This document shows, one piece after another, positions 1-7,114 of a stretch of DNA of 33,308 nt. The notes under the pieces are model-generated. The model did no database searches. It worked only from the letters and a program-made list of their open reading frames with translations, and had not been told where the DNA came from. The stretch comes from an uncultured Bacilli bacterium (GTDB taxonomy: Bacteria; Bacillota_I; Bacilli_A; RFN20; CAG-826). Within the stretch, counting starts at the first letter, position 1, and every line of letters starts with the position of its first letter. The DNA is taken from positions 1 through 33,308 of the forward strand of contig CALVSB010000017.1 in the NCBI GenBank assembly GCA_944358895.1. Reading direction: 5' to 3'. The position numbers and the translations under genes are program-made.

Positions 1-30
1 TTCGAGTTTGAATTCCAGTGTGTACTTCAT
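1..30 (-). CDS. Putative IS3 OrfA transposase, N-terminal ten residues only
   Basis: The ATG at 28-30 on the minus strand lies a few bases after the sequence CAGGAGGAGGGG, a near-perfect ribosome site. The ten visible residues, MKYTLEFKLE, look like the beginning of IS3-type helix-turn-helix transposase subunits. The rest lies outside the window. The call is inference from the short N-terminus together with the terminal-repeat-like sequence just upstream. Confidence 0.4.
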   Translation of the reverse strand, partial: MKYTLEFKLE

Positions 31-76
31 GAAAAATACCCCTCCTCCTGTTGTCCAGGATTTGGGGTACAGTTCA
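1..76 (-). mobile_element. End of an IS3-type insertion sequence, cut by window edge
   Basis: The minus strand ends in TGAACTGTACCCC (near 64-76) followed by CTGGACA, which has the shape of an IS3-family terminal repeat with a 5' TG. Next come a strong AGGAGG ribosome site and an ATG at 28-30. The ten visible codons read MKYTLEFKLE, which resembles the start of IS3 OrfA (a helix-turn-helix protein). Only the tip of the element is visible, so completeness and subgroup cannot be judged. Confidence 0.45.
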
Positions 77-108
77 TCAAAGGAGAAGGGTTTTGCGGGG
101 CTTTTCCC

Positions 109-675
109 CTACTTCCGCCCATAGGCTTCGTAGAGCTCGATGAGGAGGGCGTTATGGTAGTCGCGCGGGTCGATGCCCGTCGCCTCGACGAACTTGTTCA
201 GCCGGTAGTTGAAGGTATTCCGATGGACGTAGATGGCCTCCGCGGCCTTTATCGCGTCGAGGCCGCTTCTTAGATAAGCGATGGCCGTGAGGTAGATCTC
301 GCGGTCGAGGCCCGAGAACTCGCCTCGAAGGAGAGGCAACGACGAATAGTCCCGGTAATAAAACTCCCGGAGCAAGACGTCGGACGGGAAGAAGGCGCTA
401 TTGGGGAAATAGGAAAGCCCTTCGACGATGAGCTTCCTTGAAAGCGGGGTGTCGGCGTGGCTCCGAAGAAAGGAAAGGGTCGTTCCGAGGTCGTCGCGGA
501 TGGCCATGAGGGAGGAATGAAGCGGCATGAAAAGGTCTTTCGAGGCGTAGACGAGGCCGCTGATATTGCTTTCCCGCTCGAGGCGGAAAGGGACGCCGAG
601 GGAGGAGAGGGCGCCCTCGAGGGCGACGTGGTCGAGCGGCCCCTCGGACCTATAGAGATAGACGAAGTCCCGCAT
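109..675 (-). CDS. PucR/CdaR-type helix-turn-helix transcriptional regulator
   Basis: This 188-residue protein ends in a PucR C-terminal helix-turn-helix (HTH_30, about residues 126-183). The key stretch reads AAEAIYVHRNTFNYRLNKF, with the invariant HRNT..YRL pattern, then TGIDPRDY and a hydrophobic last helix. The first 120 residues have no domain I recognise; most family members are longer and carry a sensor domain here. Its ATG directly abuts the stop codon of the alpha-glucosidase upstream (676), so the two are almost certainly co-transcribed, and I infer that it regulates carbohydrate use, possibly its own operon. PucR-family proteins usually activate genes in response to small molecules; the ligand here is unknown. 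Confidence 0.8.
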   Translation of the reverse strand: MRDFVYLYRSEGPLDHVALEGALSSLGVPFRLERESNISGLVYASKDLFMPLHSSLMAIRDDLGTTLSFLRSHADTPLSRKLIVEGLSYFPNSAFFPSDVLLREFYYRDYSSLPLLRGEFSGLDREIYLTAIAYLRSGLDAIKAAEAIYVHRNTFNYRLNKFVEATGIDPRDYHNALLIELYEAYGRK

Positions 676-2373
676 CTACCTGATCTTGAGGAGATAGCAC
701 TCGAAGGGCCGGAGGGTGAAGACGTGGTCCTTGAGGAGGACGCCGTCGTAATTGTGGAGGACGATGTCCCCGATTTCGTAATTGAAGGTGAAATAGGTCT
801 GGTAAGGCCGGAAGTTCGAGATGACCATGATGGTCGAGCTCCCCCGGTGGAGGTAGGCGAAGACGTCGGGGTGGTTGTAGTCGACGATCTCGAGCCTCCC
901 GTTATTCACGATGTCATTGTAGATGGCGTTTTTCCTGAAAGAGATGGCGTACTGGAAGTAATTGAGGATCGAGTAGGGATCTTCCATCTGCTCCTGGACG
1001 TTCACCCCTTCCTTGTAGTTGTCGTTGACCTTGACCTTGGGGGCAACCTTCGAGAAGCCGGCGTAGCTCGTCTTGTCCCACTGCATCGGGGTCCGGGCAT
1101 TGATCCGGTTGGTCCGCCGCCAGAAGCGGAGGATCGTCTCCTCGTCCCGCCCTTCGGAGCGCATGCTCTTCAAAGCGTCGACGTTGGCCTCGTCGTTCAA
1201 AAAGTCCTCGACCTTGTCGTAGGTGACGTTGCTCATCCCGATTTCGTCGCCCTGGTAGATGAAGGGCGTGCCGTAGAGGAAGAGAAGGGTCGTCACGAGC
1301 ATCTTGGCGCTTTCGGCGCGGTAATTGACCGAGCCGTATTGGCTGAGGACCCGCGGGTGGTCGTGGTTGCACCAATAAAGCGGGAGGTCGCAGGTCGCAG
1401 CGTTCTCGTACCACCGCATGAAGTTGTTCTTGAGGGAAATGACGTCGGTCTTGATTTCCTCGTCCTTCTTGTCGATCGAGCCGTAGGCCCCGTTGTTCCA
1501 GACGGTGTCGAAATTGAAGACGAGGTTGATCGGCCCCCGGCCGCGCTCGGAGAAAAGGCGCGCCTGGGCCGGCTGGACGCAGCCCCCGACTTCCCCGACG
1601 AGGAGGGTGTTCTCGTTCACGCCCTTCTCGCGGAATTCCTTGAGGTAGCCGAGAAGTTCCGGGCGGTTGGAGAACTCGCTGGGATCGAGGACGTAGCCGC
1701 CTTTCCCTCCTTGGAGGGGGCTATCCTCGAAGGTCGGGTTCTTGGCAAGATGCGAGATGGCATCCATCCGAAAGCCGTCGACCCCGAGGTCGACGTAGTG
1801 GCGGGCGATCTGATAGTAACGCTCCCTTAGCTTCGGGTTGGACCAGTCGGTGTCCGGCATCGACGGAGCGAAGACGTGGAGGTAGAACTCGTCCTCGCTT
1901 CCGGGCATTCTTTCCCAGGCCGAGGTCGAGAAGAAGCTCCCCCAGTTGTTGGGCGGGAGGAGGTTCCCTTTCTCGTCGCGCCGGCCCTTCTTGATGATGT
2001 AGTAGGAACGTTCCTCGGAAGAGGGATCTTCCTTGGCCTTCACGAACCACTCGTGCTGGTCGGAGGTGTGGTTCATCGCGAAGTCGAGGAGGACCCGGAT
2101 GCCCCTTAGATGGGCTTCGCGGAGGAGCGTGAGCAAATCCTCGTCGCTCCCGAAGAGGGGATTGACGTGGAGGTAGTCGCTGACGTCGTAGCCGTTGTCT
2201 TTCATCGGGGAGGCGAAGATCGGGCAGATCCAGAGGAGATCGATCCCGAGTTCATGGAGATAGTCGAGTTTCTCGATGATGCCTTTGAGGTCACCGATGC
2301 CGTCCCCATTCGCATCCTTATAGGCCGCTGGGTAAATGATGTACCCGATTGAATTGCGCCACCACGCTTCCAC
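676..2373 (-). CDS. GH13 alpha-glucosidase (oligo-1,6-/maltase type)
   Basis: This enzyme hydrolyses alpha-glucosidic bonds in short malto- or isomalto-oligosaccharides in the cytoplasm; no signal peptide is visible. All GH13 regions are present: DFAMNH (97-102), GFRMDAISH with nucleophile D204, VGEVGG with acid/base E261, and CNHDHPR with H337-D338. Family GH13_31 members are about 550-560 residues, matching the 565 residues from the start chosen here. I place the start at GTG 2371-2373, because AAGGAGGA sits 7 bases upstream and the protein then begins MEAWWRNSIGY, as in homologues. An ATG at 2401-2403 gives ten extra residues but has a poor ribosome site. The Ala after the nucleophile, where alpha-1,6-specific enzymes usually have Val, hints at alpha-1,4 preference. 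It precedes the PucR regulator with no gap. Confidence 0.9.
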   Translation of the reverse strand: MEAWWRNSIGYIIYPAAYKDANGDGIGDLKGIIEKLDYLHELGIDLLWICPIFASPMKDNGYDVSDYLHVNPLFGSDEDLLTLLREAHLRGIRVLLDFAMNHTSDQHEWFVKAKEDPSSEERSYYIIKKGRRDEKGNLLPPNNWGSFFSTSAWERMPGSEDEFYLHVFAPSMPDTDWSNPKLRERYYQIARHYVDLGVDGFRMDAISHLAKNPTFEDSPLQGGKGGYVLDPSEFSNRPELLGYLKEFREKGVNENTLLVGEVGGCVQPAQARLFSERGRGPINLVFNFDTVWNNGAYGSIDKKDEEIKTDVISLKNNFMRWYENAATCDLPLYWCNHDHPRVLSQYGSVNYRAESAKMLVTTLLFLYGTPFIYQGDEIGMSNVTYDKVEDFLNDEANVDALKSMRSEGRDEETILRFWRRTNRINARTPMQWDKTSYAGFSKVAPKVKVNDNYKEGVNVQEQMEDPYSILNYFQYAISFRKNAIYNDIVNNGRLEIVDYNHPDVFAYLHRGSSTIMVISNFRPYQTYFTFNYEIGDIVLHNYDGVLLKDHVFTLRPFECYLLKIR

Positions 2374-2541
2374 CCTGAAGTCCTCCTTGGAGTTCGAAGC
2401 CATTATATGCCACTTCCGTTACAAGTGTATGTAGGACGCCTGGCCGCCGCCCTCCTATAAGGAGGGAGCAACGGGGGCATAAGGCGAGAGGGTGGCCGCC
2501 TTTTCCTTTGCCCTTTCAAAGGGGCCAGGTGTCCTTTTTCC

Positions 2542-3036
2542 TTAGAAAAGGACGAGGAGGATGCAGCTATCGCCTTCGCCCCGTCCACCGTCATTGGGGG
2601 ACACGCTGACGGTCGTCGAGGCGTAGATGGTGCTTTCCTTGCTGACTTCCTTGATGAGAACGACCCCGCTTTCGCGGTCGTCGTCCTCGAAGGAGAAGAC
2701 CGGGAGGCCGTCGCTCGGGTCCACCGCCGCCTGGCCGAGGGTGAAGATGACGTCTTCGGAGCTCGGGGGCTCGCCCCCGGCGTTGAACTCGAGGGAAAAG
2801 GCATAGCGCATGTATTCCACCCCTTCCTCGTCGACGAAGGTCGGCTCGAAATGGAGGGTCAGGTACTTGTCCCCCTGGGGATTGCTCGGGAGGGGGCTTC
2901 CATCCATGTCGAGGAGGGTGATCGTCTCGATGTAGACCGGGACGATGATGTTCTGGGGGTTGGTCCCGAAGCTCGCGACGAGGACGATGCCAAGGAGGGC
3001 GATGAAAGCCACGACGAGGGCGATTGATTTCTTCAT
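2542..3036 (-). CDS. Membrane-anchored extracytoplasmic protein of unknown function
   Basis: This 164-residue protein has an N-terminal hydrophobic segment (about residues 5-25, IALVVAFIALLGIVLVASFG) after two lysines, without a lipobox Cys, so it is probably a membrane anchor with an outside domain of about 140 residues. The domain is acidic and beta-rich and I do not recognise it. The ATG at 3034-3036 overlaps the permease stop by four bases (ATGA), with AAGGAGG upstream, so translation is coupled to the ABC permease. It is the last gene of the four-gene transporter operon, which suggests an accessory subunit of that system. An in-frame upstream extension exists but lies inside the permease gene and has no coding character. 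Confidence 0.7.
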   Translation of the reverse strand: MKKSIALVVAFIALLGIVLVASFGTNPQNIIVPVYIETITLLDMDGSPLPSNPQGDKYLTLHFEPTFVDEEGVEYMRYAFSLEFNAGGEPPSSEDVIFTLGQAAVDPSDGLPVFSFEDDDRESGVVLIKEVSKESTIYASTTVSVSPNDGGRGEGDSCILLVLF

Positions 3037-4718
3037 CTCCTGACTTCCTCCTTTCCTTCGTAGCGGCCTTTCAAATAGAAGAGGAAGGCACTGACCGAGG
3101 CATAGATGAGGGCCAGGGCGAGGAGCTTGAGATAGGAAGGGAGAACCCCCTCGTTCCGGTAGAGGTAGAAAAGGGCCGTCGCGGCGGCGCTCACGATGAA
3201 GGCGAGGACGGTCGTCGCTTTTTCCCCAGGGAGCGAGGAGCCGTCCTGGAGGAATGTCGAGGACGGATGGACGAAGTCGAAGGCCAGGGCGCTCAGGCAC
3301 GTGCCGAGGTAAAAGAGGACGAGCGAAAGAGCCAGAAGCGCGGCCGAAGCGGGATCGAGGCCGTAGAAAAGGGCATATAGAGCCGTCGATAGGACAAGGG
3401 AAAGGGTGCCGAGGATCCCGGGGTAAACGGCCTTCGGGAGGATGAAGAAGAAGGAACGCCTAGGATAGGAACGGCTGAGGAGATAGCCCATCCCCTCCTC
3501 GGTGAAGCTCTTCGAAAGGGCCGAGGACGAGGCGAGGGAGACGAGGAGGAAGATGAGAAGCATGAGGACCTCGACGTAATACCGGCCCCGGGTCGAAAGA
3601 TCCATCCCGTGGAAGAACTTCCCGAGGGCCAGGGCCAAAAACGGGAGAACGAGGAAGGCCAAGGAGAGGGAAAGGAGCCCCCGCTCCTGCCCGCCCCGAA
3701 GGAGAAGCGCCTCCTTCTTGAGGGCGCTTAAGAAGGCAGGAAGTGGCCGGTTTTCCTCTCTCTTACGCCCCGCTTTCGCTTTTTTGAGGGCCAATGGGGC
3801 GCTCGATGAAAGGCGGAGGTAGAAGGGATTGAGGACATACACCGCGAAAAGGGCGGAAAAAACCGTCGCGCCTAGAAGCGTCAGGAAGACGTAGAGGCTC
3901 GAGAGGGGGAAGGCCACGTAGCTATAGCCGGTGAGCTCCCCGATGAGGAAGGTCGTGAGGAAATAGAAGGGCGGGAGATAACGCTTGTAGCCGTTGAGGA
4001 AGTTCTGGATGAGGCGGCTGTAATAGCTCCAGTTGGTGAAGATGTCGACCGTGTCGGGAACGAGGAGGACGAGGGCGACGAAGAGGGAACAAAGGAGAAT
4101 GAAGAAAAGAGCGACGAGCGGGACTTTGAGGCGCGGCCGTTCCTCAAGGAAGGAAGCCACGAGGTGGTAAGGAATGGCCAGTAGCGAGGCCAGCATCACC
4201 TCGAAGAGGGAGAGGAAGGCCAGGGCGAAGACGAGCCAGGGGTAAAGATAGCCCGGGGCCCCCATCACCATCATGTAACCGAGGAGGAGGGGGAACTGGA
4301 CGACGAAATTGCGGCCGAGCTCGTGGACGAAATAGACGGCAAGCCGGGCCAAAAAGACGGTCGAGCCGGTGCAGGGATAGGTCAAGAGGATCTTATTGTC
4401 GGGGCTGAGGAAGAGGGAACGCCTCAGTCCCGAGAGGAGGGAAAGAAAGCCGAAGAGCAGGAGGAAGGCCATCACGATCGAGGGGACGGCGGGCGGGACG
4501 TAGAAGACGCTCGAGAAGATGTTGAAGCTCCCGGCAAAGTAATAGGCCCCGTAGGAAAGGGCGATGAGAACGGCGAAAAGGACGAGGAGGCTCGTCAGCT
4601 TCACGAGGGTCCCCTTCAGGTCATTACGAAAGGAAAGGCGGCTCTTCTCGCGGAAGAGCATCCGGAAGACCACGAGGAACTTATGGAGGGAGAAAACCTC
4701 CTTTTTCCGCCATTCCAT
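3033..4718 (-). CDS. ABC-2-like transporter permease, about 12 membrane segments
   Basis: This 561-residue protein is almost all hydrophobic, with roughly 12 predicted membrane segments by eye in two blocks, separated by a charged loop near residues 330-370 (LKKAKAGRKREEN). It looks like the permease of an ABC-2-type exporter; the charged N-terminal stretch (SLHKFLVVFRMLFREKSR) is typical of such subunits. Start ATG 4716-4718 has AAGGAGAAG upstream and overlaps the stop of the ATPase-containing gene by one base (TGATG). The preceding gene supplies the ATPase, so the two should form one transporter. The substrate is unknown; the lipoprotein and anchored protein in the operon suggest an envelope-related cargo. 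Confidence 0.8.
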   Translation of the reverse strand: MEWRKKEVFSLHKFLVVFRMLFREKSRLSFRNDLKGTLVKLTSLLVLFAVLIALSYGAYYFAGSFNIFSSVFYVPPAVPSIVMAFLLLFGFLSLLSGLRRSLFLSPDNKILLTYPCTGSTVFLARLAVYFVHELGRNFVVQFPLLLGYMMVMGAPGYLYPWLVFALAFLSLFEVMLASLLAIPYHLVASFLEERPRLKVPLVALFFILLCSLFVALVLLVPDTVDIFTNWSYYSRLIQNFLNGYKRYLPPFYFLTTFLIGELTGYSYVAFPLSSLYVFLTLLGATVFSALFAVYVLNPFYLRLSSSAPLALKKAKAGRKREENRPLPAFLSALKKEALLLRGGQERGLLSLSLAFLVLPFLALALGKFFHGMDLSTRGRYYVEVLMLLIFLLVSLASSSALSKSFTEEGMGYLLSRSYPRRSFFFILPKAVYPGILGTLSLVLSTALYALFYGLDPASAALLALSLVLFYLGTCLSALAFDFVHPSSTFLQDGSSLPGEKATTVLAFIVSAAATALFYLYRNEGVLPSYLKLLALALIYASVSAFLFYLKGRYEGKEEVRR

Positions 4719-7114
4719 CAGGGTTTTGCTTCTCCTTTCGGGTCTTCCCCGAGCTTCAGGAAGAGCTGCTCGAGGTCGACGCCTTCTTCGTGGAGCCGGC
4801 TGACCTCCCCCCGGTAGACGAGGTCGCCATGCCGGATGACGATGATCTCGTCGCAAAGGCTATTGACGACGTCGATGAGGTGGGTCGAGAAGAAGACGAT
4901 GTTCCCCTTCCTGGCGTGCTCTCTCATCGTTTCCTTGATCTCGAAAATGGAGACGGGGTCGACCCCGGTCATCGGCTCGTCGAGGATCCAGACCTTGGGG
5001 TCATGGACGAGGCTCGAGACGATGGTGATCTTCTGCTTCATGCCGTGGGAATAGGTCCCGATCGGATGGTCGAAAGCCTGGACGAGGGATAGGCGCGGGA
5101 GGAGGGAGGAAAGGCGTTCCTCGCGGTCAGCCTTACTTACCCCATAGAGATCGGCGATGTAGTTGACGTACTCCCGCCCGGTCAAGGACTCGTAGAGGGC
5201 GTAGTGGTCGGGCACGAAGCCGATGAGCGACTTGGCCGCGATTTCCTCTTCCTGGAGGTCGTGCCCGGCGACGAGGATCCTTCCCCCGTCGAAGTCGTGC
5301 ATCCCGACGATCGACTTGATGATCGTCGATTTCCCGGCCCCGTTCTTCCCGAGGAAGGCGTAGATCTTCCCGCCTTCGAGTTCGAGGGAGAAGTCCCTTA
5401 CCGTGTCGAAGTCGTTATGGGGGTAGCGTTTCCTTAGGTGCTCGATTTTGAGGGTGGCTCTTTCTTCCATGGGATGCTCCTTTCCTAATAGGCGTTTCCA
5501 CTCCTCCTTCCGCCGCTTCGCAAGGTGCGATCGCTCAAGTAGGAGTTCCAGGCCGTCGACCCCGGCAAAGAGGAGTTCGTAGACGTACCACATCGCGAAG
5601 GCGAAGCCGACGTAGACGAAGTAGAAGCAAACGAGGTAGAGGGGATGAACGAGGAATTCCTTCCCTCCGAGAGAGAAGGCGAAGGACAGCTCGTAGATCT
5701 TCTTGGCCCAGTCGCCGATCTGGGAGGGGACGTAGTCGCTATAAAGGAAGAAGAAGTCGATGTCGTAGCCGTAGGCGTTCCCGACCGTGTTCACGACGAG
5801 GCAAAGGAGGAAATAGGCAAGGAAGCCGGCCATCGAGTAGAAGAAGTACTTCATCTTGGGCCGCGGGTAGATGCCTAAAAGCACGATGAGGACCGGCATG
5901 AAGAAGGCGTAGAGATGGTTGATGTAGAACTCGACGACCGCGAGGCTAAAGGCCCCGTAGGTCGGGAAGGCGGCACTATCGACGTAATTGGGCATGAGGA
6001 GGGCGATGAAGGCCCCGATCACGTTCACGAACATCGTGAAATAGAAGACCTTCGTCGTCTTGAAGGTCAATACGAGAGGGATGACGTACATCGCCGTGCA
6101 GCATAGATGGAGGGGGATCGTCTCGAGACTCGTCCAGATGTTCCACCTTAGTCCCCCGATGTAGCCATAGAAGGCCATGTAGGAGACATAGGCTAGTAAG
6201 GCATGACGATGGGCCGCATCGAAGGGCCGGAGGAGGAAAAAGTAGGCCGTCGGGAGGAGGAAGGCGAGATAGACGAGGACCCGGTGGGTGACGTTGAGGT
6301 CTTCCGGGACCGAGAGGAAGGAGACGTGGCTCCCGAAAAGGACGGCGAAGCTGTAGCTACTAGGCAAAGAAAGGAGGACCACCGCTGCCAAAAGTAGATA
6401 TGGCGTGACGAGTTTCGGTCCATTATCTTTGCCGCCTTCCTCGAAGAAGGAAGAGGCGGAAAGGACGAAGAGGATCCCGAGCTCGATCCCAAGAAGCGGC
6501 AGGCGGAAAGAATATGGATCGAAGTTCACTTCCCCGCTTCCGAGGACGTCGCCGGCGATCCCTTGGATGAGGAAAGGGGAAAGGGCGAAGGAGAGGAAGG
6601 ATAGCGAGGTGAGACCCCATTTCCTTACGTTATGGAAGAAGGGCGAAGGCACGAAGGAAGAGACGGCCGCGAGCATGGCCGCGGCCTGGAAAAGGAGGAT
6701 CCCGACCATCCCGAAGAAGACGGAAAAAGGGGCCATGAAGGACGAGGAAGAGAGACCGTCGAGGGTCGCGAAATAGTCCTTACCGCCTTCGTAATGGGCA
6801 AGATAAAGGAGGAAAAGGAGAACGGCGAGAACCTTCTTAAGGAACGGCCAAAGGTTCTCTTTCGTCAACGTTTTCTTCCAAAAGAGGGCGCTTTTGCTGC
6901 TATTATTGGCCAAAAAGCTCTTGGAACCCCGGTAAAAGAAGCGGACGTAGGCAAAGCCGGTGCCCAATAAGAGAAGGATAACCGCGAAAGAAAGGAAGAA
7001 TCCGATGGCGCGGGGATAGACGCCGGCGAGGACGAGGGAGGAAACGAAAACGAGGAAAAGCCCTCCGAGGAGGGCGAGGTCAATCGGTTTTAGCTTGCTG
7101 AAGAATCCTTTCAT
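4718..7114 (-). CDS. YwaF/TMEM164-like membrane protein fused to ABC transporter ATPase
   Basis: One uninterrupted frame of 798 codons holds two proteins. Residues 1 to about 520 form a polytopic membrane region. Its second half (about 300-520) resembles the YwaF/TMEM164 family, with IPLHLC and FYINHLYAFFMPVL. Residues 549-798 are a complete ABC-2-type ATPase: Walker A GKNGAGKST (589-597), Q-loop region GFVPDHYALYESLT, signature YSHGMKQK (688-695), Walker B WILDEP (709-714) and switch His745. An ATG at residue 549 has GGAAAGGAG upstream, so the ATPase may also be made alone. The ATG at 7112-7114 overlaps the lipoprotein stop by four bases. Its partner permease is the next gene. The fusion could be real, or a recent loss of a stop codon between two genes. 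Confidence 0.82.
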   Translation of the reverse strand: MKGFFSKLKPIDLALLGGLFLVFVSSLVLAGVYPRAIGFFLSFAVILLLLGTGFAYVRFFYRGSKSFLANNSSKSALFWKKTLTKENLWPFLKKVLAVLLFLLYLAHYEGGKDYFATLDGLSSSSFMAPFSVFFGMVGILLFQAAAMLAAVSSFVPSPFFHNVRKWGLTSLSFLSFALSPFLIQGIAGDVLGSGEVNFDPYSFRLPLLGIELGILFVLSASSFFEEGGKDNGPKLVTPYLLLAAVVLLSLPSSYSFAVLFGSHVSFLSVPEDLNVTHRVLVYLAFLLPTAYFFLLRPFDAAHRHALLAYVSYMAFYGYIGGLRWNIWTSLETIPLHLCCTAMYVIPLVLTFKTTKVFYFTMFVNVIGAFIALLMPNYVDSAAFPTYGAFSLAVVEFYINHLYAFFMPVLIVLLGIYPRPKMKYFFYSMAGFLAYFLLCLVVNTVGNAYGYDIDFFFLYSDYVPSQIGDWAKKIYELSFAFSLGGKEFLVHPLYLVCFYFVYVGFAFAMWYVYELLFAGVDGLELLLERSHLAKRRKEEWKRLLGKEHPMEERATLKIEHLRKRYPHNDFDTVRDFSLELEGGKIYAFLGKNGAGKSTIIKSIVGMHDFDGGRILVAGHDLQEEEIAAKSLIGFVPDHYALYESLTGREYVNYIADLYGVSKADREERLSSLLPRLSLVQAFDHPIGTYSHGMKQKITIVSSLVHDPKVWILDEPMTGVDPVSIFEIKETMREHARKGNIVFFSTHLIDVVNSLCDEIIVIRHGDLVYRGEVSRLHEEGVDLEQLFLKLGEDPKGEAKP
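5468..5485 (-). promoter_or_regulatory. Internal ribosome site and ATG inside the fused ORF
   Basis: On the minus strand GGAAAGGAGC is followed six bases later by an in-frame ATG (5468-5470), which opens exactly at the beginning of the ABC ATPase domain (MEERATLKIEH). Spacing and sequence are as good as those of the stand-alone genes nearby. This supports separate translation of a 250-residue ATPase, the usual length for such subunits. Confidence 0.6.

Noticed and set aside
457-1830. Long plus-strand frame of 457 codons opposite the glucosidase
   Set aside because: It is antisense to a clear GH13 enzyme and its product is a Val/Glu/Asp-rich sequence without motifs, the usual mirror frame of GC-rich coding DNA. 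The same applies to the long plus-strand frames at 7720-9354, 10481-11980 and 13758-15068 and the minus-strand frames over ackA and the DHH gene.
2450-2466. Perfect hairpin CCCTCCT-ATA-AGGAGGG between glucosidase and the anchored-protein gene
   Set aside because: The stem is good but the loop is three bases and no T-run follows on either strand, so I do not call it a terminator; it may contribute to RNA structure.
2403-2804. Ser/Pro/Arg-rich minus-strand frame of 133 codons
   Set aside because: It overlaps the 3' end of the anchored-protein gene in another frame and has no ribosome site or motif.
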